NCBI GenBank assembly: GCA_002329395.1
Contig: DCTQ01000005.1
Span: forward strand, 1 to 13,265
Source of the DNA: Candidatus Avelusimicrobium alvi
GTDB lineage: Bacteria; Elusimicrobiota; Elusimicrobia; Elusimicrobiales; Elusimicrobiaceae
Length of the DNA: 13,265 bases
Direction: 5' to 3'
The notes below the pieces were generated by a model, which had not been told where the DNA came from, searched no databases, and worked only from the letters and a program-made list of their open reading frames with translations. Made by a program: the position numbers and the translations under genes. This document shows positions 1 through 7,374 of this stretch, one piece after another; within the stretch, counting starts at the first letter, position 1; every line of letters begins with the position of its first letter.

Positions 1-441
1 GCTGTTGCGGTGCCGCAGTATGAATTTGCGGTGCTCAAATCCCGCTTTAGTAAACATTTGCCGCTTCTTGCGCACGTGTATCAATTACAATCGGCTTATT
101 ATTTGGCGAATGGCGTTTATGCCAAATCTTTGGATGAACTGGGAATGGATATCCCCAGCGGGTGTATGCCCTTGGAAGGGTTTAGCGACCAGTTTAAGTG
201 CGGGGAAAATGTATATATTGCCATTAGAGGGGGAGAGGGCAGCTTTTGCCCGGATGAAAAAACACAATGCGCCTATATGCCTTTGTGCGAGCACGGGAAA
301 AATAACGGATGGTCCGGTGGTTGTATGAAAGACAGCTGGAAAGCGGTGGTGGCCGTATCGTTAAACACCGGAGAAAGAAAGTGTTATCCTCACGGCTGGC
401 GCAAATGGGGCAAGCAGCTGTGCGCTTCTTTGCAACTGTAA
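1..441 (+). CDS. Type IV pilin-like protein, C-terminal part (5' end outside window)
   Basis: The reading frame is open from base 1 and ends in TAA at 439-441, giving 146 residues with the N-terminus cut off. The first visible residues, AVAVPQYEFAVLKSR, look like the end of the hydrophobic N-terminal helix of a class III-signal (prepilin) protein, where a Pro-Gln-Tyr turn follows an Ala/Val-rich stretch. Then comes a globular part with 'YYLANGVYAKSLDELGMD', typical of pilin alpha-beta loops, and a Cys-rich C-terminus ending WGKQLCASLQL that could form the disulfide-bounded D-region. The GTG at base 10 is an internal codon, not a start. I recall many such pilin-like genes in Elusimicrobiota, where they may build pili or pseudopili; this copy could be a minor pilin. 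The prepilin peptidase site (G^F-T-L-I-E) lies outside the window, so the assignment rests on the remainder. Confidence 0.72.
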   Translation, partial: AVAVPQYEFAVLKSRFSKHLPLLAHVYQLQSAYYLANGVYAKSLDELGMDIPSGCMPLEGFSDQFKCGENVYIAIRGGEGSFCPDEKTQCAYMPLCEHGKNNGWSGGCMKDSWKAVVAVSLNTGERKCYPHGWRKWGKQLCASLQL

Positions 442-442
442 T

Positions 443-475
443 AAAAAAACCGCCGCATATTAAACGCGGCGGTTT
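443..475 (-). terminator. Hairpin terminator for nusB-ligA, shared with the converging pilin-like gene
   Basis: The arms AAACCGCCGC (447-456) and GCGGCGGTTT (466-475) pair perfectly over 10 bp around a 9-nt loop. Read on the minus strand the stem is followed by seven T (complement of 443-449), a good intrinsic terminator 17 bp after the ligA stop. On the plus strand only three T are in the stem and none follow, so termination of the pilin-like gene is probably weaker. Confidence 0.85.
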
Positions 476-492
476 GATGCACGATATGGATA

Positions 493-2891
<2,399 letters not shown>

Positions 2892-2917
2892 TTTTTTCAC
2901 CTTAAAAATCGTTGAGA

Positions 2918-2948
2918 ATTATAATAAAAGTTATATAGATTCTAGCAA
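2918..2948 (-). promoter_or_regulatory. Candidate promoter of nusB-ligA
   Basis: On the minus strand a perfect TATAAT lies at 2923-2918 and TTGCTA (4 of 6 to TTGACA) at 2948-2943, spaced 19 nt. Transcription would start near 2911, giving a leader of about 20 nt that contains the AAGGTG ribosome site. The -35 match and the long spacing are weak; the -10 is convincing. Confidence 0.4.
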
Positions 2949-3023
2949 ATTTCCTTCGTCCTTGCAGGTCTGCCCGGCGGACCGCGCGGGCGGGCGGCGT
3001 CTAATGTTTTTTTACCCTGGTTT

Positions 3024-3047
3024 TTGTACGCTTTTTTGTGATACTAT
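3024..3047 (+). promoter_or_regulatory. Candidate extended -10 promoter of the DUF2807-type gene
   Basis: TGATACTAT (3039-3047) is a TGn-extended -10 with TACTAT as hexamer (4 of 6 to TATAAT). The only -35-like hexamer nearby, TTGTAC (3024-3029), is just 12 nt upstream, too close for normal spacing, so the promoter would have to rely on the extended -10. The predicted start is near 3054. Confidence 0.3.
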
Positions 3048-3054
3048 ATGAATG

Positions 3055-3072
3055 TTCCCGCAGGCGCGGGAA
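3055..3072 (+). promoter_or_regulatory. 5' leader hairpin abutting the ribosome binding site
   Basis: TTCCCGC (3055-3061) and GCGGGAA (3066-3072) form a perfect 7-bp stem with a 4-nt loop. The Shine-Dalgarno AAAGGGGG (3071-3078) overlaps the 3' arm by two bases. The hairpin would sit at the very 5' end of the mRNA from the candidate promoter, and could stabilise it or modulate ribosome access. Confidence 0.4.
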
Positions 3073-3084
3073 AGGGGGAAACAA

Positions 3085-3885
3085 ATGAAAAAAAGAAATA
3101 TAGCCTTGCTGTCCGTCTGCGCGCTGTTGCTGGCTCTGCCTTCTTTCGGACAAAAAATGCAGACCGTGCGCGGCGAAGGCCGGTACGTGTCCCAGAACCT
3201 TGAAAAACTGCCCGCGTTTAACGCGGTGGACGTACGCGGCGACGCGGAGGTGGACTTTACGCAGCAGCCCGGCACTTCCGTTACGGTCAGCGGACGCGAA
3301 AACCTGGTGGCGCTGGCGGACGTGCGCGTGGAAGACGGCGTGCTGGTGGTGGGGTTTACCCGCCCGGTGCATATCCGCGGCGAGCATCATTTGCGCGTGG
3401 CGGTGGCCGCGCCCGAACTGCGCTCCGTTACGCTGTCCCAGGGCGGCGATTTTGAAGTGCACGGCATGTTAAAAACGGCCGATTTAACCATTTCCGCCAC
3501 GCAGGATTCGGAATTTTCGGCTGATTTTGTGCAGGCGTCGGCCGTGTCGGCCACGGCTTCCGGCCGCGCCGAGATTGACCTGGGCCGCTTAGAGGCCGAC
3601 CGTGTGCGCGCTGCCGCTTCGGACCGCGCGGACATAGACCTTTCCGGCAAAGCGCGCGAAGCGTTTGTGGAAAACAACGGTTCCGGCGAAATTGACGCCG
3701 ACGACCTGCGCGCCGATACGGTGCATGCGTATGTCAATGGTTCGGGCGACGTGAAAGTATACGCCTCCAACCTCCTGCATGCCGTGGCCAACGGACGCGG
3801 CAAGATTGAATACAAGGGCAATCCGATGACCCTTAACCGCGAAGGCAGTGCGAAAAAAATCATACGGGACCGGGATTACGATTAA
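3085..3885 (+). CDS. Secreted DUF2807-like (GIN-domain) beta-repeat protein
   Basis: 266 residues. The start at 3085 follows a strong AAAGGGGG ribosome site and opens a clear signal peptide (MKKRNIALLSVCALLLALPSFG, cleavage near residue 22). An upstream in-frame ATG at 3052 is rejected because it would bury the signal peptide. The mature part begins 'NLEKLPAFNAVDVRGDAEVDF', the hallmark opening of the head-GIN/DUF2807 family (putative adhesin-like, right-handed beta-helix). It then repeats short strands with a common form: SGRAEIDL, SDRADIDL, NGSGEIDA, NGSGDVKV and NGRGKIEY, about 19-22 residues apart. No lipobox, transmembrane anchor or catalytic motif is seen, so it is likely periplasmic or surface-released. 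The family has no firm biochemical function. The gene stands alone, with its own terminator. Confidence 0.82.
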   Translation: MKKRNIALLSVCALLLALPSFGQKMQTVRGEGRYVSQNLEKLPAFNAVDVRGDAEVDFTQQPGTSVTVSGRENLVALADVRVEDGVLVVGFTRPVHIRGEHHLRVAVAAPELRSVTLSQGGDFEVHGMLKTADLTISATQDSEFSADFVQASAVSATASGRAEIDLGRLEADRVRAAASDRADIDLSGKAREAFVENNGSGEIDADDLRADTVHAYVNGSGDVKVYASNLLHAVANGRGKIEYKGNPMTLNREGSAKKIIRDRDYD

Positions 3886-3900
3886 CCCTTCCGTTCTTAT

Positions 3901-3929
3901 AAAAAGGCCTCCTTTTTGGAGGCTTTTTT
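3901..3929 (+). terminator. Intrinsic terminator after the DUF2807-like gene
   Basis: Arms 3901-3912 and 3918-3929 pair over 12 bp (one G-T wobble) around a TTTTT loop, with a six-T run closing the 3' arm. It lies 15 bp after the stop codon. Confidence 0.9.
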
Positions 3930-3966
3930 ATTTGGGCGGCTGCCCGCCGGCGGGCGGATATTTTTA

Positions 3967-3972
3967 TATAAT
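3967..3972 (+). promoter_or_regulatory. -10 element placing the transcription start at the lipoprotein ATG
   Basis: A perfect TATAAT is followed by exactly six bases and then ATG at 3979. No Shine-Dalgarno precedes that ATG. Initiation 7 nt after the hexamer would give a leaderless mRNA. No convincing -35 is visible; the DNA 17-20 nt upstream is a GC-rich palindrome (GCCCGCCGGCGGGC, 3942-3955). Confidence 0.45.
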
Positions 3973-3978
3973 TTGAAT

Positions 3979-4413
3979 ATGAACAAACAACTTTTAGCAG
4001 GTATCCTGGCGTGCGCGTGCCTGGGCGCGTGCTCCCATACGGGCGTGCCGGAACAGCGGCTTGCAGGAGCGGACCGGGACGCGCATAACTGCATCGGCTC
4101 GGCCGGCTACACCTGGAGCGGCGTGCAAAAGGCGTGCGTCCGGCTGTGGGAGGAAGGCATCGCTCTGCTGCCGGTTTCCAAACAGGAAAGCGCGGCGCTG
4201 GCGGCCTATGTGGTTTTATCCGCGGACGGGACGAAAGCGGAGCTTTTTGTTCCCGTTAAAACGGCGCCGGCGGTGCTGGAGCGGTCTTTTACGCAGGAAG
4301 GCCCGCGCTGGACGAATGCCGCGTGGCTGTTAAAACGCCTGCCGCAGGGGTGGGAGTTATACGAACGCGGCGTGCTGGCGTATTCGGCCCCGAACCCCCC
4401 GGACGGCAATTGA
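3979..4413 (+). CDS. Small lipoprotein with a CIGSAGYxW motif, function unknown
   Basis: 144 residues. The ATG at 3979 opens a lipoprotein signal peptide with lipobox LGAC (15-18), Cys18 being the lipidated residue; Ser at +2 suggests outer-membrane sorting by the Enterobacterial rule. An upstream in-frame ATG at 3916 lies inside the preceding terminator and is rejected. The mature part has DAHNCIGSAGYTW (34-46) followed by Cys53 in ACVRLWEEG, likely a Cys38-Cys53 disulfide loop. A beta-rich stretch follows, 'AYVVLSADGTKAELFVP', and the end is GWELYERGVLAYSA. I recall unnamed secreted proteins, many from Bacteroidota, with the same order (C-I-G/T-S-A-G-Y-x-W, then C-I/V-R-x-F/W-E). None that I know has an assigned role. 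Its stop codon TGA overlaps the -35 box of the infC promoter. Confidence 0.78.
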   Translation: MNKQLLAGILACACLGACSHTGVPEQRLAGADRDAHNCIGSAGYTWSGVQKACVRLWEEGIALLPVSKQESAALAAYVVLSADGTKAELFVPVKTAPAVLERSFTQEGPRWTNAAWLLKRLPQGWELYERGVLAYSAPNPPDGN

Positions 4414-4439
4414 CACCCCCAAAGGGAAGATGGTATAAT
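4410..4439 (+). promoter_or_regulatory. Strong promoter of infC-rpmI-rplT
   Basis: TTGACA (4410-4415) and TATAAT (4434-4439) are both perfect consensus, spaced 18 nt, with a TGn extension (TGG, 4431-4433) before the -10. Predicted start is about 4446. The -35 overlaps the stop codon of the upstream lipoprotein gene. Confidence 0.88.
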
Positions 4440-4445
4440 AATACT

Positions 4446-4472
4446 GTTCCCACAGAGGGGAACTATTTTTTT
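4446..4472 (+). promoter_or_regulatory. Hairpin plus T-run at the 5' end of the infC transcript
   Basis: GTTCCC (4446-4451) pairs with GGGAAC (4458-4463) around a 6-nt loop and is followed two bases later by seven T (4466-4472). The geometry is that of a small intrinsic terminator or attenuator, but it begins almost at the predicted transcription start. A 5' stabilising structure or a U-rich ribosomal protein S1 standby site is equally possible. Confidence 0.4.
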
Positions 4473-4486
4473 GAAAGAACAATTAA

Positions 4487-5026
4487 ATGGCCAGATACGA
4501 TAACAGAAGAGAATACAAAAAAGATCTCTATCGCAGAAACCAGAACATTCGCGTGCCCGAAGTCAGACTGATTGACTCCGACGGTACGATGCTCGGGGTC
4601 AAGCCGGTGGCGGAAGCCATCGCCATGGCCAAAGAACAAGAGCTGGACCTGGTGGAAATTTCACCCAACGCCCAGCCTCCTGTGTGTAAGATACTTGATT
4701 ACAACCGGTATGTTTACGAACAGGGAAAAAAAGCGGCGGAAGCCAAAAAGAAACAAACCAAAGTAACTTTAAAAGAGCTGCGCATTAAATCGCGCATCGC
4801 TCCGCACGATTTGGACGTGAAAATCCGCCAAATTGAAGAGTTCCTTCGCAAGAAGGACATGGTTCGTTTCACCGTGGTGTTCCACGGCCGCGAAAACCAG
4901 CACAAAGACATCGGCATCCAGATTTTAAACGATACGGCCAAACGCCTGGCCGAACTCGCCAACGTGGACGGCGGCCTGCAGGCGATGGGCAACCGTATGT
5001 CGATGACGTTCGTGCCCAAAAACTAA
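4487..5026 (+). CDS. infC: Translation initiation factor IF-3
   Basis: IF-3 binds the 30S subunit, keeps subunits apart and checks start-codon pairing. The 179-residue protein has the N-domain signature NQNIRVPEVRLIDSDGTMLG (18-37), then 'LDLVEISPNAQPPVCKILDY' (53-72), a Lys-rich linker (81-92), and the C-domain with KELRIKSRIAPHDLDVKIRQ and FLRKKDMVRFTVVFHGREN (119-137). Position 133 is His where Arg is usual (fRGRE). The start is an ordinary ATG, not the AUU/AUA-type codon that gives autoregulation in E. coli. An in-frame TAA directly precedes it (4484-4486), so no longer start exists. The ribosome site is weak (GAAAG at 4473-4477) behind a U-run. It heads the conserved infC-rpmI-rplT operon. 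Confidence 0.97.
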   Translation: MARYDNRREYKKDLYRRNQNIRVPEVRLIDSDGTMLGVKPVAEAIAMAKEQELDLVEISPNAQPPVCKILDYNRYVYEQGKKAAEAKKKQTKVTLKELRIKSRIAPHDLDVKIRQIEEFLRKKDMVRFTVVFHGRENQHKDIGIQILNDTAKRLAELANVDGGLQAMGNRMSMTFVPKN

Positions 5027-5126
5027 ACAGATTTTTAGGTCCTTTTTGCAGTTAACCGCGCACGGGGCTTGACCGGCTCCCGGCCGGGTTGTCAAAAAAA
5101 GGGCTAATTAAACGAGGTAATATACA
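5027..5126 (+). promoter_or_regulatory. Structured infC-rpmI spacer, possible L20 autoregulatory site
   Basis: This 100-nt gap is long for the operon. It holds a hairpin in which TTGAC (5069-5073) pairs with GTCAA (5091-5095), closed inside by CGGC/GCCG (5074-5077/5083-5086); an alternative CCGGC/GCCGG pairing (5073-5077/5083-5087) also exists. An A-run, not a T-run, follows, so it is not a terminator. In E. coli an L20 operator lies in the same place, just before rpmI; equivalence here is inference. The rpmI ribosome site GAGGT (5114-5118) lies just downstream. Confidence 0.35.
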
Positions 5127-5333
5127 ATGCCTAAACTTAAAAACCACAGCGGCGGCAAAAAACGCTTCAGAAAAACCGCCACGGGTAAATTCACCCACAG
5201 AAAAGCCGGCAGAAAACACTTGCTAACGCCTGTTTCTGCCTCCAGAAAGCACGAAACCAGAAAGACCGGCGTCATTACGCCCGAGTCCAACAAAGGGAAG
5301 ATTTTGGAAAAATATCTCCCGATGGCTAAATAA
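5127..5333 (+). CDS. rpmI: 50S ribosomal protein L35 (bL35)
   Basis: 68 residues, the usual length is about 65. The N-terminus MPKLKNHSGGKKRFRKTATG is the bL35 signature, followed by the basic RKAGRKHLL core and a C-terminus ending PMAK. GAGGT eight bases before the ATG is a good ribosome site. It lies 12 bp before rplT. Confidence 0.98.
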   Translation: MPKLKNHSGGKKRFRKTATGKFTHRKAGRKHLLTPVSASRKHETRKTGVITPESNKGKILEKYLPMAK

Positions 5334-5345
5334 GAGGTTAGAAAC

Positions 5346-5693
5346 ATGAGAATTAAATTTAGCGTTGCCAGACACGCCAGAAAGAAAAAAGTATTGAAAA
5401 GAGCCAGCGGCTATTACGGAGATAAATCCCGCCGCTTGCGCATGGCCACCCAGCAGCTGGATAAATCCGGCGTGCATGCTTACGTGGACCGCAAAGACAA
5501 AAAAACCACCTACCGCCAGTTGTGGATTACCCGCATCAATGCCGCGGTGAGAGAGGAAGGTTTGTCTTACTCTAAATTCATCAGCGGCCTGACCAAAGCC
5601 AACATTACGCTTAACCGCAAAATGTTGTCTGAGATGGCGATTAAAGACCCGGTGTCCTTCAAGAAATTGGTGGACGTGGTAAAAGCCGCCTAA
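5346..5693 (+). CDS. rplT: 50S ribosomal protein L20 (bL20)
   Basis: 115 residues, close to the family's 115-120. Visible blocks: 'ARKKKVLKRASGYYGDKSR' near the N-terminus, YRQLWITRINAAVREEGLSY (residues about 56-75) and the C-terminal KANITLNRKMLSEMAI. L20 is essential for early 50S assembly and, in E. coli and Bacillus subtilis, represses its own operon. The ribosome site GAGGT (5334-5338) starts immediately after the rpmI stop, seven bases before the ATG. It is the last gene of the unit; pheST, a frequent downstream neighbour in other bacteria, is absent. Confidence 0.98.
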   Translation: MRIKFSVARHARKKKVLKRASGYYGDKSRRLRMATQQLDKSGVHAYVDRKDKKTTYRQLWITRINAAVREEGLSYSKFISGLTKANITLNRKMLSEMAIKDPVSFKKLVDVVKAA

Positions 5694-5712
5694 GCGTTTC
5701 TGCTTTGCAAGT

Positions 5713-5743
5713 AAAAGCCCCGCTCGTTTGAGCGGGGCTTTTT
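5713..5743 (+). terminator. Intrinsic terminator of infC-rpmI-rplT
   Basis: AAAAGCCCCGCTC (5713-5725) and GAGCGGGGCTTTT (5730-5742) form a perfect 13-bp stem with loop GTTT and a five-T tail. It lies 20 bp after the rplT stop. Confidence 0.95.
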
Positions 5744-5752
5744 GTATCGGTT

Positions 5753-5784
5753 GAAAACCCCCGGGCTGAAGCCCGGGGAGTTTC
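5753..5784. repeat. REP-like palindrome, copy 1
   Basis: CCCCGGGC (5759-5766) and GCCCGGGG (5771-5778) make a perfect 8-bp stem with loop TGAA. Flanking GAAAAC and AGTTTC can extend the stem with bulges. The core CCGGGCT-N4-CCCGGGGAGTTTC recurs at 12422-12445 in the same orientation. Both copies follow a transcription terminator. Confidence 0.7.
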
Positions 5785-5790
5785 ATTGTT

Positions 5791-5826
5791 GCGGCAGTAA
5801 ATATGCGGCGGCCTATACGCTGCCGC
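5791..5826. repeat. Non-coding stem-loop between rplT and the 5972 gene
   Basis: GCGGCAG (5791-5797) pairs perfectly with CTGCCGC (5820-5826) around a 22-nt loop. It is the second of three consecutive inverted repeats in this gap. I see no gene or RNA family in it. Confidence 0.5.
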
Positions 5827-5866
5827 GCGGGGCGGAAATAGTCGGCTGCGCGCGGGTGCCTGGGGC

Positions 5867-5909
5867 GGCCGGGTATGTTGCGCGGACCCGCGGAACACAT
5901 ATCCCGGCC
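5867..5909. repeat. Long imperfect stem-loop
   Basis: The arms starting GGCCGGG-TATGT (5867-5878) and ending CATATCCCGGCC (5898-5909) pair over most of their length with small bulges, continued inside by CGCGG/CCGCG. It is the third inverted repeat in the 5744-5937 gap. Confidence 0.5.
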
Positions 5910-5937
5910 CGGCGGCGGAAGGGCTCATCGGCGGTGT

Positions 5938-5965
5938 TTAAAACCCCCGTCCGGTTGGAAGGGGG
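5938..5965 (-). terminator. Terminator of the tatD operon
   Basis: CCCCCGTCC (5944-5952) pairs with GGAAGGGGG (5957-5965) except for one mismatch, loop GGTT. On the minus strand the stem is followed by TTTTAAA (complement of 5937-5943). It lies 6 bp after the stop of the 5972-6709 gene. Confidence 0.75.
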
Positions 5966-5971
5966 CGTATA

Positions 5972-6709
5972 TCAATCGTTTGCTTTTTTAAAGTCGTTTA
6001 CGCGTTTAAAGAAAAGATTCCATTCCGGGGAATTGTCTGTGGCGCGGCGGTTGTAATGGGCTTTATAGCGTTCAAATACCGCGCTTAATTTCTGTTCGGT
6101 GGTTTCGTCTGTTTTACGCTGGCGGCGCGCAAATTCGGCGGCGGATTTGCTTTCTTTGGCATTGGCGGTGCAGGCGCGTTCGTCGTCAATTAAAATGCGG
6201 ATAACTTCGCGCTTGGCCGCCGCGCCGAACAAAGCTTCGGTTTCATCGGCCAGGTTGGCGTTGCGTGCGCGGCGTGCGGACAGCAGGCCGTCTAACCGGG
6301 CGGACGCTTCCGCGCCCAGGTGAGGGTTGCGTATGGGCGGGCGCAAATCTTCCAGCGTAATTTGCAGAAAGGACGGCTCGTGCGCCGGGGTTGCCTGCGG
6401 GGCGGGCAGGTGTTCCGGCGGCGGAAACGGAGGCCTTTCCTGGCGGCGCGGAGACGGGGTGCGTTTGGGGCGGATGTCAGAAAGCTGGTGCATCAGGCGG
6501 CGTATTTGGCGGGAGAGCTGGTCGGTTACCGAAGGGCCGGGCGGCTCGCGCCGGGGCGGCCGGGCTGTAGCCTGCGGATCTGCATAGGCGGCGGCATATT
6601 GGCGCGCAGGCGTCTCCACCAGCGTGAGCAGGGTGCGCAGGGTTTTGGCAAAAAAATGCAGGGATACGGCGATGAAAATTAACAGCAGAATAAATTTAAA
6701 GCGGCCCAT
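5972..6709 (-). CDS. Membrane-anchored Pro/Arg-rich protein of unknown function
   Basis: 245 residues, not recognised. The N-terminus MGRFKFILLLIFIAVSLHFF is a single hydrophobic segment (about 5-27) with a basic start, a signal anchor with no lipobox. Residues about 45-110 are rich in Pro and Arg (for example RPPRREPPGP and RPPFPPPEHLP) and are probably disordered. The remainder (about 115-245) is predicted helical and charged, with ERYKAHYNRRATDNSPEWNLFF near the end. No catalytic motif is visible. GGGAG seven bases before the ATG supports the start at 6709. It lies 60 bp after the lipoprotein gene, with a small palindrome at 6741-6755 between. The shared operon suggests a joint envelope role, which is inference only. 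Confidence 0.7.
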   Translation of the reverse strand: MGRFKFILLLIFIAVSLHFFAKTLRTLLTLVETPARQYAAAYADPQATARPPRREPPGPSVTDQLSRQIRRLMHQLSDIRPKRTPSPRRQERPPFPPPEHLPAPQATPAHEPSFLQITLEDLRPPIRNPHLGAEASARLDGLLSARRARNANLADETEALFGAAAKREVIRILIDDERACTANAKESKSAAEFARRQRKTDETTEQKLSAVFERYKAHYNRRATDNSPEWNLFFKRVNDFKKAND

Positions 6710-6740
6710 ACGCTGGCTCCCGGACAGAGAAAAATTGGTG

Positions 6741-6755
6741 CCGGCAATTTGCCGG
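6741..6755. repeat. Small palindrome between two operon genes
   Basis: CCGGCAA (6741-6747) and TTGCCGG (6749-6755) are perfect inverted arms around one base, so the real stem is shorter (about 5-6 bp). On the minus strand five T follow, but after a gap of several bases. It might act as a weak attenuator or mRNA processing site. Confidence 0.35.
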
Positions 6756-6769
6756 TGCGGACGAAACGG

Positions 6770-7345
6770 CTATTTCCGGATTTTTTTGATACTGCCGGCG
6801 TTTTGTTTCATCAGCTGGTTGAGTTGCTGTTCCTGCTGTGCCAGCAGCTGCTGCTGGGCGGCGAAATAAGCGGCGAAGCTGGCGCTGTTGGCCGCGGTCT
6901 GTTTTAACTGGCGTTCGGTGCCGGCGGTCAGTACAAGCGCCTGCGTTTTGACGTTGTCGCCAAAGGTGACGGCAATGTCGCTCAGTATATTTTGGTTGGA
7001 AATCTGCACCGCTTCCAGCGCGCGTTTCATGCGCACGCGGTCGGCGTGCGGGGCGCGGCCCGGCAGGGCGTCGGTGTCCAGGGTTACTTCCATAATCTGC
7101 GGCTGGGGCGCAGGCTGGGTGCGCTGCGGCTGGTGAACGTTCTGCCCGCCGGTGCGAACCTGCGGCGCGGCCAGTTTCTGACGCGCGGCCTGGGGCAGAC
7201 TGTCCATCTTTTTAGACATCAGTTTTACCATCACGTTCATATACTGTTTCATCCAGAACGTGCGGATTTGCTGGTCCTGTTCTTTGGTGGTGCAGCCGGC
7301 CAGCATTACAGCCGCCGCCAGCGGAAGTAAAATATATTTTTTCAT
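6770..7345 (-). CDS. Lipoprotein of unknown function with Gln-rich helical C-terminus
   Basis: 191 residues, not recognised. The signal peptide ends in lipobox LAGC (15-18), with Cys18 as the lipid-bearing residue and Thr at +2, which by the usual rule points to the outer membrane. The mature protein starts with an amphipathic helix ('TFWMKQYMNVMVKLMSKKM'), then has a Gln/Pro-rich linker (about 68-84). A middle part contains IMEVTLDTDALPG, and a long Gln/Ala-rich stretch (about 146-175) looks like a coiled coil. It ends in Lys/Arg. GAGGG sits only about 3-4 bases before the ATG, a short but usable ribosome spacing. It lies 29 bp after tatD and 60 bp before the membrane-anchored gene. No enzyme motif is seen. 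Confidence 0.75.
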   Translation of the reverse strand: MKKYILLPLAAAVMLAGCTTKEQDQQIRTFWMKQYMNVMVKLMSKKMDSLPQAARQKLAAPQVRTGGQNVHQPQRTQPAPQPQIMEVTLDTDALPGRAPHADRVRMKRALEAVQISNQNILSDIAVTFGDNVKTQALVLTAGTERQLKQTAANSASFAAYFAAQQQLLAQQEQQLNQLMKQNAGSIKKIRK

Positions 7346-7374
7346 AAACCCTCTGTTTCAAAAATATAACAAAT

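Noticed and set aside
2892..2900. GTG at 2900 as nusB start
   Set aside because: The GTG forms part of the Shine-Dalgarno (AAGGTG) for the ATG at 2891, which gives the family-typical N-terminus.
2961..3000. GC-rich palindromic DNA between nusB and the DUF2807-like gene as a terminator
   Set aside because: The stem is interrupted and the T-run lies about 14 bases away; the flanking genes diverge, so no terminator is expected.
3916..3978. Longer start for the lipoprotein at 3916
   Set aside because: It lies within the preceding terminator and would place 21 residues ahead of a complete lipoprotein signal peptide.
5223..5900. 225-residue minus-strand frame across rpmI, rplT and the palindromic gap
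   Set aside because: It overlaps two certain ribosomal protein genes and runs through terminators and hairpins.
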